Shown here piece by piece: positions 57,592-64,000 of a stretch of DNA of 64,000 nt. The notes under the pieces were generated by a model, which worked only from the letters and a program-made list of their open reading frames with translations, did no database searches and was not told the origin of the DNA. The first letter of the stretch is position 1. Every line of letters starts with the position of its first letter. The DNA lies in the NCBI GenBank assembly GCA_900314595.1, contig OMVW01000005.1:38300-102299 (forward strand), in the 5' to 3' direction. Source of the stretch: an uncultured Dialister sp. (GTDB lineage: Bacteria > Bacillota > Negativicutes > Veillonellales > Dialisteraceae). Position numbers and translations under genes: made by a program.

Positions 57592-58758
57592 TCAAGCAAA
57601 CGGAACCCATTTGCCGCCTTTAACCTGGAGTACGGCGAGATCCATCTTCGGATCGCGGTTCTGGTCGAATTCGAATTTGCCGGTAGCGCCTTCGAAGTCT
57701 TTAATCTTGGCCAGGGTATCACGGAATTTCTTGCGGTCGGTAGTAGTGCCGGACTGTTCAACTGCCTGATGGAGTACATACATGGCATCATAGGCCTGGG
57801 CAGCGAACTGATCCGGTTCATGGCCGTATTTAGCGACGAATGCTTTTCTGAAGTTCTGTGCTTTATCAGTCTTTCTTTCAGCATCCCACGGAGTTGCCAC
57901 GAGCGTACCGTCAGCAGCAGCGCCGCCCTGCTGGATATAAGCCGGGCTGTTGAAGCCGTTGTTGCCGACGATTGGCTGGTTCAGGCCCATTTCTCTTGCC
58001 TTCTTGACGATGAGGGCACCTTCCTGATAGAGACCTGCTACGCAGATGACATCGGGGTTGGAAGCCTGAATCTTTGTAAGCTGTGCGGAGAAATCGGTAT
58101 CTTTATCGGCAAAGGTTTCCACATCGACTACTTCCAGGCCCATTTCTTTGTACAGTTCCTGGTAAATCTTGGATTCGCCCACCATCTGGTCGTTGTTGTT
58201 GGAGTACATGAGAGCGACTTTCTTGAAGCCCAGTTTGTCATGAGCTTTCTTCATGGTAACCGGAATAGCCAGTTTGCCCGGAATTGCGTTTCTGAAAATA
58301 TAATCACCGATATCAGTGATTCCCGGTGCTGTGGTACCGGTACCGAAAGCAACGACTTTGGACTGCTGGGCAATCGGGCCTGCCGCAAACATTTCACCGG
58401 AGGTCATCGGTCCTTCGATAGCAAGGACTTTATCCTGTTCAATGCACTTCTTGAATGCATTGATGGCTTCTGCCTTGACGAGCTTGGTATCATAAGTCTT
58501 CAGGTCGATCTTGACTTTGGTATTCGGATTCTTGTTGATTTCTTCAACAGCCAGATCCACGCCTTCCTTCATAGCTACGCCGTAAGCAGCGCCAGGGCCT
58601 GTGTAAGCGGTAACGAAACCGAGTTTAACAGTCTGTCCGCCGGCAGCTGCACCGGATGCTGCTGCTTTCTTTTCTCCACCGCCGCAGCCTGCAAAAACAC
58701 CGACTACTGCACATGCAGCCATAGCTGCTGCCATACCTTTTAACCATTTCTTCTGCAT
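57592..58758 (-). CDS. Branched-chain amino-acid ABC transporter substrate-binding lipoprotein (LivJ/LivK type)
   Basis: About 388 residues from the ATG at 58758, which follows GAGGGAAGAACT. Lipobox VGVFAGCGGG (Cys25) and a long Gly/Ala linker. Mature signatures: VKLGFVTAYTGPGAAYGVAM, EGPMTSGEMFAAGPIAQQ, FGTGTTAPGITDIGDYIFRN. The family binds Leu/Ile/Val or other amino acids. The isoleucine T-box leader in front of it supports a branched-chain substrate. The LivHMGF partners are not adjacent: a terminator follows the gene. Confidence 0.92.
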   Translation of the reverse strand: MQKKWLKGMAAAMAACAVVGVFAGCGGGEKKAAASGAAAGGQTVKLGFVTAYTGPGAAYGVAMKEGVDLAVEEINKNPNTKVKIDLKTYDTKLVKAEAINAFKKCIEQDKVLAIEGPMTSGEMFAAGPIAQQSKVVAFGTGTTAPGITDIGDYIFRNAIPGKLAIPVTMKKAHDKLGFKKVALMYSNNNDQMVGESKIYQELYKEMGLEVVDVETFADKDTDFSAQLTKIQASNPDVICVAGLYQEGALIVKKAREMGLNQPIVGNNGFNSPAYIQQGGAAADGTLVATPWDAERKTDKAQNFRKAFVAKYGHEPDQFAAQAYDAMYVLHQAVEQSGTTTDRKKFRDTLAKIKDFEGATGKFEFDQNRDPKMDLAVLQVKGGKWVPFA

Positions 58759-58812
58759 AGTTCTTCCCTCTTTCAAAAAAATTAAATTCCCAGCAATCTG
58801 AATGAGCCATAG

Positions 58813-58848
58813 AAAAAGCCTCCACCGATGTTCCCATCAGCGGAGGCG
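58813..58848 (-). terminator. Second T-box terminator of the isoleucine leader
   Basis: GCCTCC pairs with GGAGGC and inner GATG with CATC; TTTTTC follows. The stronger of the two. Confidence 0.88.
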
Positions 58849-58907
58849 CATGAGCGCGGTACCACTCCCACTTATCACTTACGGACTTCAAGTCTGGCAC
58901 CGGAAAT

Positions 58908-58941
58908 ATAAGAGCCCCTACCTTCAAAAGAAGATAGGGGC
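58908..58941 (-). terminator. First T-box terminator of the isoleucine leader
   Basis: GCCCCTA...TAGGGGC with an inner CTTC/GAAG pair; the tail TCTTATATTT is T-poor, so termination may be leaky. Confidence 0.75.
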
Positions 58942-59158
58942 GAAATCGCGGTACCACCCTACATTATACTCTGTAGTCCTATTCGTAACGTGAATGAACG
59001 CTCGCACTTACTTAGTTCAGTGAAAGAGCTCTCGAGGGATATTATGAATGCTGCCATCTACCGGTTCACACCATACACCGGCTCTCTGAAGATTAAACAA
59101 CAGACCTTTTGTCTCGATCCTGGCTTTTCAGATTGTTTGGTTATCTGACGATGTCAAT

Positions 59159-59187
59159 ATAATAGCCTATGAACTCTTTATTGTCAA
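59159..59187 (-). promoter_or_regulatory. Promoter of the isoleucine T-box transcript
   Basis: TTGACA (59182-59187), 17-nt spacer, TATTAT (59159-59164) on the minus strand. The leader is about 390 nt long. Confidence 0.85.
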
Positions 59188-59213
59188 GACCTTTTTATGA
59201 AATAATTTTCATT

Positions 59214-59245
59214 CAGTGATAAGTGTGAAGTGGTAAGTGGCGGAT
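59214..59245 (+). repeat. Family B short-word repeat array, left arm
   Basis: CAGTGATAAGTGTGAAGTGG then TAAGTGGCGG. Inverted right arm at 59402-59450. Confidence 0.75.
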
Positions 59246-59247
59246 AT

Positions 59248-59303
59248 GGCCGGTTTCACCGGCCAATCTTATATAGTGCGCTCCGCGCACGGGCCTGTGG
59301 CCT
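59248..59303. other. Cluster of three GC hairpins inside a family B cassette
   Basis: GGCCGGT-ttc-ACCGGCC (59248-59264), GTGCG-ctccg-CGCAC (59276-59290) and GGGCC-tgt-GGCC (59291-59303). No T tails, so they are not ordinary terminators. Confidence 0.6.
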
Positions 59304-59376
59304 GTAATGGATGATTTTTAAAAAACAAATTCGATATGGGAGAGGGACTAATGTCTAAGAGCACCCACGCAAAATG

Positions 59377-59402
59377 GGCGCCCTTTTATTTTGGCGCCCA
59401 TC
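59377..59402 (-). terminator. Terminator after feoB
   Basis: TGGGCGCC pairs with GGCGCCCA around AAAATAAAAG on the minus strand, followed by TTTTGCG. Confidence 0.75.
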
Positions 59403-59450
59403 TTCACTTATCACTTAACACTTACCACTTTTCACTTCTCACTTTTAAGC
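59402..59450 (-). repeat. Family B repeat array, right arm (inverted)
   Basis: The plus strand reads CTTCACTTATCACTTAACAC, TTACCACTTTTCACTTCTCA, CTTTTAAGC. It lies between the feoB stop and its terminator. Confidence 0.85.
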
Positions 59451-61754
59451 TTACATTCCCAGCGCCAGCCCTGCCGTATGGATGATAAAGGAAACAATCC
59501 AGGCCACAACGCACTGGAAAACGACCATCTGAATGGCCCAGCGGCTGCCGTTTTCCCTTTTTACCGTGGCAATGGTGGCGATGCAGGGCGTATAGAGGAG
59601 GCAGAAAATAAGAAGGGTAAATACGGAAAATCCTGTCAGCGACGATTCAATGCCGGCCGTTCCGCCATACAGAACAGAGAGGGTAGCCACTACGCTTTCC
59701 TTGGCCATAAAGCCGCAGATGAGGGAGGTTGCCACTTTCCAGTCTCCAAAGCCCAGTGGTGAAAATACCGGCGCGATCCAGCCGCCCAGGAGGGCAAGGA
59801 TGCTGTCTTTGCTGTCTTCCACCATATTAAGGGTCAGATCAAAACTCTGGAGGAACCAGACAATCAAGGTTCCTACGAAAATCACCGTAAAGGCGCGCTG
59901 CAGGAAATCCTTTCCCTTATCCCATACGAGCCGTCCCACATTCTTTGCTCCCGGAAGTCTGTAGTTCGGAAGTTCCATGACGAAAGGCACTGCTTCCCCT
60001 TTGAAAAAAGTGTTTTTTGAAAGGAGTGCCACTATAATGGCCGCCAGGATACCCGTGAGGTACAGGATGGTCATGATAAGCCCGCCTTTTTCAGGGAAGA
60101 AAGCGGCCGTAAAGAAAGCATAAATAGGCACTTTGGCGGAACAGCTCATGAATGGAATGAGCATGGTCGTCATTTTGCGGTCCCTTTCCGAAGGGAGAGT
60201 ACGGGAAGACATGACCGCCGGCACAGAACAGCCAAAACCGATCAGCATGGGTACGATGCTTCGTCCGGAGAGACCGATTTTCCGGAGAAGTTTATCCATG
60301 ACGAAAGCCACCCGGGCCATGTATCCGCCATCTTCCAAAAGGGAAAGGAAGAAGAAAAGCACCATGATGATAGGAATAAAGGACAGAACCGAGCCTACAC
60401 CGGTAAAAATCCCGTCTACCACCAGCGATTTGACTGCTTCATTGACGCCGGCAGCAGTAAGGGATTCGTCCACCATTCCTGTAAGCGTTTCAATCCCCTC
60501 TGCCAGAAGATCCTGAAAAAACGCGCCGATCACATTAAAAGTCAGGTAAAAAACGAGACCCATGATGAGGATGAAAATGGGAATGGCCGTGTATTTCCCC
60601 GTAAGAAGCCTGTCCATCTTCCGGCTTCTGGCGTGTTCCAGACTTTCTGCCGGTTTCACTACAGTCCGTTCACAGAGCCGGCGGATAAAGAGGAAACGCA
60701 TATCCGCCATAGCTGCCGACCGGTCGAGACCCCTTTCCTCTTCCAGCTGTTTAATGATATGACCCATCATATCGATTTCATTACTATCCAGCTTTAAAGC
60801 ATCTTCCACCAGCTTGTCCCCTTCCACCAGCTTTCCTGCTGCAAAGCGGATAGGAATGCCCGATGCCTTCGCGTGGTCCTCTATGAGGTGCATAATGCCG
60901 TGAAGGGCCCGGTGAACGGCACCTTTGTGGTCTTCCGGTCCGCAGAAATCCCGAATTCCCGGCTTTTCCTGATATCTGGCCACATGAATGGCATGAGTTA
61001 TGAGCTCCTGGACCCCCTGGTTCTTCGTGGCGGAAATAGGAATGACCGGAATCTGGAGGATCTGCTCCATTTCATTGATTAAGATACTTCCCCCATTCTT
61101 CTCCACCTCATCCATCATATTGAGGGCCAGGACCATAGGTATATCGAGCTCCATAAGCTGCATGGTGAGGTACAGGTTTCGTTCCAGATTTGTGGCATCC
61201 ACGATATTGATGATGGCACTCGGCTTTTCGTCAAGGATAAACTGGCGGGAAACGATTTCTTCGCTCGTATAGGGAGAAAGGGAATAAATCCCCGGCAGGT
61301 CCACCACTTCACAGTCCGGGTGACCCTTGATGGTCCCGCTTTTCCGGTCCACTGTAACTCCCGGGAAATTCCCCACATGCTGATTGGCCCCTGTAAGCTG
61401 GTTGAAAAGAGTAGTCTTGCCGCAGTTCTGGTTGCCTGCCAGTGCAAAAGTCAGCTTTCCGGTGAGAGGTTTTGCATCATGATAGGAAGATTCATCATGG
61501 AATTTTCCCGGTTCCCCGAGCCCCGGATGATTGACAGCCTTCAGCCGGGGAATCTTTTTTGGCGAAGGGCTCGCATCCCTTATATCAACGATTTCAATCT
61601 TTTTTGCATCCTCAATGCGCAGCGTCAGTTCATACCCCTGCACCATGAGTTCCATAGGGTCCCCCAGCGGGGCAAATTTGATGAAAGTCACCTCTGCTCC
61701 CGGAATGAGGCCCATATCCGGAAAATGCTGCCTGAGTGCTCCTTCACCGCCCAC
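59451..61754 (-). CDS. feoB: FeoA-FeoB fusion ferrous-iron transporter, 5' part interrupted by an amber codon
   Basis: 767 residues from a GTG at 61754. A FeoA (SH3-like) domain comes first (GGEGALRQHFPDMGLIPGAE), then the FeoB GTPase with G1 LAGNQNCGKTTLFNQLTG (about 105-122) and G3 DLPGIYSLSPYTSEE. The membrane part follows, with GFGCSVPAVMSSRTL, SCSAKVPIYAFF and TPCIATIATV gates. It imports Fe2+ under anaerobic conditions. The normal FeoA start lies further upstream: ATG at 61802 with a GGGAGAGG site encodes MTLNELGEGKSANL, then a TAG, then T and the GTG. Translation must restart at the GTG, read through the amber codon, or the gene is damaged. Confidence 0.9.
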   Translation of the reverse strand: MGGEGALRQHFPDMGLIPGAEVTFIKFAPLGDPMELMVQGYELTLRIEDAKKIEIVDIRDASPSPKKIPRLKAVNHPGLGEPGKFHDESSYHDAKPLTGKLTFALAGNQNCGKTTLFNQLTGANQHVGNFPGVTVDRKSGTIKGHPDCEVVDLPGIYSLSPYTSEEIVSRQFILDEKPSAIINIVDATNLERNLYLTMQLMELDIPMVLALNMMDEVEKNGGSILINEMEQILQIPVIPISATKNQGVQELITHAIHVARYQEKPGIRDFCGPEDHKGAVHRALHGIMHLIEDHAKASGIPIRFAAGKLVEGDKLVEDALKLDSNEIDMMGHIIKQLEEERGLDRSAAMADMRFLFIRRLCERTVVKPAESLEHARSRKMDRLLTGKYTAIPIFILIMGLVFYLTFNVIGAFFQDLLAEGIETLTGMVDESLTAAGVNEAVKSLVVDGIFTGVGSVLSFIPIIMVLFFFLSLLEDGGYMARVAFVMDKLLRKIGLSGRSIVPMLIGFGCSVPAVMSSRTLPSERDRKMTTMLIPFMSCSAKVPIYAFFTAAFFPEKGGLIMTILYLTGILAAIIVALLSKNTFFKGEAVPFVMELPNYRLPGAKNVGRLVWDKGKDFLQRAFTVIFVGTLIVWFLQSFDLTLNMVEDSKDSILALLGGWIAPVFSPLGFGDWKVATSLICGFMAKESVVATLSVLYGGTAGIESSLTGFSVFTLLIFCLLYTPCIATIATVKRENGSRWAIQMVVFQCVVAWIVSFIIHTAGLALGM

Positions 61755-61802
61755 CGTCTATAAATTGGCCGACTTTCCTTCCCCTAATTCATTTAAAGTC
61801 AT
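61755..61802 (-). other. Displaced FeoA start with in-frame TAG
   Basis: Sixteen codons from the ATG at 61800-61802 match the family start (MTLNEL-GEGKSANL), are in frame with feoB, and end at TAG (61758-61760) plus one codon. GGGAGAGG lies 2 nt before the ATG. Confidence 0.85.
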
Positions 61803-61808
61803 GTCCTC

Positions 61809-61842
61809 TCCCGATAAAAAGAAAGCTCTCATAAAAGAGAGC
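61809..61842 (-). terminator. Terminator between the TIM-barrel gene and feoB
   Basis: On the minus strand GCTCTC-ttttat-GAGAGC then TTTCTTTTT. It ends only about 7 nt before the FeoA start, so feoB expression would need read-through or a start of transcription within the hairpin region. Confidence 0.8.
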
Positions 61843-61898
61843 AGGTTCTGTTGTTATTATTATGTATGGTACCACGGCCGGCCTGTGCCGTACAGGAT

Positions 61899-62840
61899 TC
61901 ATATAAAATTTCCCATGGCGCGCATCTGCCGCCGCACTTTTTCCTCAGGAATGGAAAAATCATCCCCGAAAAGCTCATGAGTCACATAAAGAGGTTCTAC
62001 GCAGTCCACAATCCTTTTTGCCGCATCCGTCTCAAACGGCCGGTGCTGGTCTATGGAAATAATATGATTCCGTATGGTTTCTTCACTCACCGCTTTGGGA
62101 ATTTTCCCCGCCGTCTGCCGCTGATACTCCCCGGACAAAGAGCAGGAGAGGTGAATCCCCTTAATCAGCGATTTGAGGCTCCCCAGCCGGTTTACAACGG
62201 AACAGATATAATCAGCTCCGTCCGACTCGGACGTGAGGTCCGGATTAGCCGCCATGAGGTGGCTCGTATCCAGCATGATGCCCACATTGTCTCCGGGTAG
62301 AAGGCTGAAGAAATAGTCCACCTCCGCCGGATCCAGTTTGTACAGGCCCGGCCAGAAAATATTTTCAAAAAGCACCAGCACATCCGGCGGTACCACATGG
62401 GCTGCCGGTCTGTAAACTTCCGCCGTTTTTTCAAGTACTTCCCGGCTGGTGTAATGAAACCTGCGGGTCCATATTTCCTTATTCCTGCAATGGGCCACAT
62501 GCCACACCAGGTACTCCGGCTTCTCTGCCAGGGCCGCACGGATATTGTCACCAATCATCCCAAGCCAGTCTTCCACCGTTTCGCCGCCGAAATTCTCGAC
62601 TATGGATTCCTTTGTGGGAAAATCCTCCGCCAGACTTTCTTTATTTCCCAGATAAAAATCCATCCATACCGGCCAGTAAGCCAGATGGCAGCCCACCGTC
62701 ACCGAATCGGCCGGATGCGAAGAAGGCTTTCGGCCATAAATGAGATTTTCGATGCCATCCAGTCCAAGGCGGTCCAGAATTTCTTTTAAACCGGAAATCC
62801 GGTCATCCGACATCATGTAATGACTGACAGTCTGCTTCAT
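61899..62840 (-). CDS. TIM-barrel protein, sugar-phosphate isomerase/epimerase-like
   Basis: 313 residues. The AP-endonuclease-2/xylose-isomerase-like barrel is suggested by metal-ligand segments in order: YLVWHVAHCRNKEI, VLVLFENIFWPG (Glu), GIMLDTSHLMAANPDLTS (Asp and His), IKGIHLSCSLSGEY (His) and LYVTHELFGDD (Glu). The substrate is unknown; such proteins isomerise sugars or cut abasic DNA. It overlaps panE by 4 nt (ATGA) and is followed by a terminator. Confidence 0.78.
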   Translation of the reverse strand: MKQTVSHYMMSDDRISGLKEILDRLGLDGIENLIYGRKPSSHPADSVTVGCHLAYWPVWMDFYLGNKESLAEDFPTKESIVENFGGETVEDWLGMIGDNIRAALAEKPEYLVWHVAHCRNKEIWTRRFHYTSREVLEKTAEVYRPAAHVVPPDVLVLFENIFWPGLYKLDPAEVDYFFSLLPGDNVGIMLDTSHLMAANPDLTSESDGADYICSVVNRLGSLKSLIKGIHLSCSLSGEYQRQTAGKIPKAVSEETIRNHIISIDQHRPFETDAAKRIVDCVEPLYVTHELFGDDFSIPEEKVRRQMRAMGNFI

Positions 62841-63772
62841 GGATTATTTTTCGCCGCCTTTGCCAGAGCCCGCTTATAAGCTTCTGTGAAATACGGCACC
62901 GGGACGCCTGTTTCCTTCCCCATGGCTGCCATGCGGCCCAGAATCATATGGACTTCCGTATCATCTGCTTTTTTACCGCTATCAAGATCCCGATACAGAG
63001 AAGTCATGGTATCATCGGAAAGACTTTTAAAGAAATTCACATGCCATTCCTCATAGTCATCCCGAAGATGCACTCCTTTGGCTGCGGCCACAGAAATCAT
63101 CTCCCGAATGGCCCCATGAAGAGCCTCCTCAAATCCCGGAGACGATTTCACCTTCCCCGCAGGTCCGTCGAAATAGCAGAAAAGGCAGGAATTGGTCCCC
63201 ATCATGGCATACTTGGCCCAGCTGTCCAGACGGATGTCATCGGTCACTTCCGTGGGGATACCGCTTTCATTCAGAAGAACGGCCGCCTCTTTCAAGGCTT
63301 CTGGCGCAGGCCCCTCTTTCATGCCCATCACGATCTGATTGAAACCGGCCGTCTGTACCACCACTCCCGGCCCTTCCAGATGGGAGAATACACGGATCGT
63401 GCCATCCGCCAGAAGGCAGGGAGGCAGCCACTTTTCCATCAGATCTGATACAAGCACCCCGTTCAGAAGAGGCACCACCACCGTATCCGACTTAATCATG
63501 GGCCCCATTTCCCGGCATGCCTCTTTGATCCCGTTTCCCTTGCAGGAAAGAAGGATCACGTCCATTTTCCCCAGTTCTGCCGGATCATGGCTCACCAGTT
63601 TTGGACGGACATTGAAATTTCCAAGCATCTTCGATTTGACAGAAAGTCCATGGGCCCGGATGGCTTCCAGATTTTTTCCCCTTGCATAGAAATACGTCTC
63701 TTTATGAACCCTCGCCAGGGCCCCGCCCACAAAGCCGCCGATGCCGCCGATGCCAAATACAAGTATCTTCAT
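62837..63772 (-). CDS. panE: Ketopantoate reductase (2-dehydropantoate 2-reductase)
   Basis: 311 residues. NADPH site ILVFGIGGIGGFVGGALAR at the start, SCKGNGIKEA in the middle of the first domain, and the catalytic Lys in RLDSWAKYAMMGTNSCL (family KxxxN/K motif). It makes pantoate for coenzyme A, though several paralogues of this family act on other 2-oxoacids, so the panE name is probable rather than proved. GGAGG precedes the ATG. First gene of a two-gene unit with the TIM-barrel protein. Confidence 0.85.
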   Translation of the reverse strand: MKILVFGIGGIGGFVGGALARVHKETYFYARGKNLEAIRAHGLSVKSKMLGNFNVRPKLVSHDPAELGKMDVILLSCKGNGIKEACREMGPMIKSDTVVVPLLNGVLVSDLMEKWLPPCLLADGTIRVFSHLEGPGVVVQTAGFNQIVMGMKEGPAPEALKEAAVLLNESGIPTEVTDDIRLDSWAKYAMMGTNSCLFCYFDGPAGKVKSSPGFEEALHGAIREMISVAAAKGVHLRDDYEEWHVNFFKSLSDDTMTSLYRDLDSGKKADDTEVHMILGRMAAMGKETGVPVPYFTEAYKRALAKAAKNNP

Positions 63773-63805
63773 ATCGCACCTCCCATATCCGTTATATATA
63801 AATTT

Positions 63806-63834
63806 ACTTTAAAATAGGAAGTCTTCCCTGTCAA
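63806..63834 (-). promoter_or_regulatory. Promoter of the panE unit
   Basis: TTGACA (63829-63834), 17-nt spacer, TAAAGT (63806-63811) on the minus strand. Confidence 0.6.
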
Positions 63835-63844
63835 ATGAAAAAAA

Positions 63845-63944
63845 AGAAATCCACCAGCATAGCTGGTGGTTCTTCACATGCGGCCACAAGGGCCTTTTAT
63901 CACCGGCTGCGCGTTAACGCGCTTGTGCTTCTGTCACTTGCATA
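63845..63944 (-). mobile_element. Probable 3' end of an IS200/IS605-type element
   Basis: Downstream of the tnpA fragment lie GCGCGTTAACGCGC (palindrome, about 63908-63921), GGCCCTTGTGGCC, and CCACCAGC-tat-GCTGGTGG (63851-63869). IS200-type elements end in subterminal hairpins recognised by TnpA. The last hairpin also has a run of T after it and may terminate transcription. Confidence 0.5.
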
Positions 63945-64000
63945 TTATTGCTTGCGACCCGTGAACGGGTCAAATAAGTCCCCTTCTACGTCTTCTTCCT
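63945..64000 (-). CDS. tnpA: C-terminal tip of a probable IS200-type transposase (5' part outside window)
   Basis: Eighteen codons ending in TAA at 63945: EEDVEGDLFDPFTGRKQ. IS200-family Y1 transposases commonly end in an '(F/Y)VDPFTGxxx' tail, which this resembles. The catalytic HUH and Tyr residues would lie outside the window, so activity cannot be judged. Confidence 0.5.
   Translation of the reverse strand, partial: EEDVEGDLFDPFTGRKQ

Larger units (their letters stand above)
58813..59130 (-). ncRNA. Isoleucine T-box riboswitch leader with two antiterminator/terminator modules
   Basis: Reading the minus strand: Stem I starts near 59125 and has AGAGAGCCGG and GGTGTGAACCGG in its distal arm. 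The specifier is read as ATC (Ile) at 59038-59040, followed by CCTCGA and GAGCTC, the same spacing as in the serine leader. Core 1 (58947-58965) reads AGGGTGGTACCGCG and is followed by a terminator (58908-58941). Core 2 (58855-58872) reads GGGAGTGGTACCGCG and is followed by a terminator (58813-58848). Both have T after TGG, which pairs with A73 of tRNA-Ile. Only 36 nt separate the modules, so there is one specifier domain. Confidence 0.92.

Noticed and set aside
1..64000. CRISPR arrays, rRNA, tRNA, prophage
   Set aside because: I looked for regularly spaced repeats, conserved rRNA and tRNA strings and clusters of phage genes and saw none. The repeat families described are too short, degenerate and dispersed to be CRISPR.

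Overview
The window looks like chromosomal DNA from an anaerobic diderm Firmicute of the class Negativicutes. A Dialister/Veillonella-type organism is likely, but I cannot fix the genus from sequence alone. Evidence for an outer membrane is a TonB-dependent receptor, a NodT-type outer-membrane efflux channel and periplasmic adaptor proteins. Evidence for Firmicute ancestry is the T-box riboswitches, strong AGGAGG ribosome-binding sites, a YolD/UvrX-type polymerase pair and the cdaA-cdaR-glmM operon. Evidence for anaerobic life is pyruvate:ferredoxin oxidoreductase, a flavodiiron protein and FeoAB. Coding density is high and I see no prophage, CRISPR array, rRNA or tRNA. The only mobile DNA is the 3' tip of a probable IS200-type tnpA at the right edge.

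Layout. 0-5.4 kb, minus strand: the start of a TAXI-type TRAP binding protein, a degenerate HNH protein translationally coupled to dcd, prfC, and a lactate/malate-type dehydrogenase. 5.5-9.3 kb, plus strand: a serine T-box with two antiterminator modules controls serC-serA and a histidine-phosphatase-type enzyme, probably the phosphoserine phosphatase. 9.4-17.8 kb, minus strand: a secreted TPR protein pair, a LysR regulator, a YgjP-type metallopeptidase, ftsY and smc. 18-30 kb: two SpeF-type ornithine/lysine decarboxylase paralogues on the plus strand bracket a minus-strand block (alkyl-base glycosylase, orphan adaptor lipoprotein, flavodiiron protein, amino-acid ABC transporter without ATPase, MATE exporter, small protein). 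30-37.4 kb, minus strand: a complete YbhGFSR-type ABC exporter with its own outer-membrane channel and CecR-like TetR repressor; a perfect 18-bp palindrome lies across the spacer and -35 edge of its promoter.

37.5-50.6 kb: flavin reductase and an EamA exporter (divergent), AlaX-type editing protein, lipid kinase, WG-repeat protein, TonB receptor, glmM-cdaR-cdaA (c-di-AMP and cell-wall precursor operon), a small membrane protein and a LysR regulator. 51-54.5 kb: nifJ (PFOR), divergent from that LysR. 54.8-64 kb: an unknown cytosolic protein, YolD plus a Y-family polymerase behind an SOS-like operator, a branched-chain amino-acid binding protein under an isoleucine T-box that again has two antiterminator modules, a FeoA-FeoB fusion with an in-frame amber codon near its 5' end, a TIM-barrel protein, ketopantoate reductase and the IS edge.

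Two themes are most worth pursuing. First, two independent T-box leaders each carry one specifier domain followed by two complete antiterminator/terminator units. Second, three families of degenerate short-word arrays (TTAGTTGTCAG-like, AAGTGGTAAGTG-like, TTCGTTCTTCG-like) sit between stop codons and terminator hairpins, several times as inverted pairs around the hairpins. They form recurrent intergenic cassettes that no standard feature class explains.
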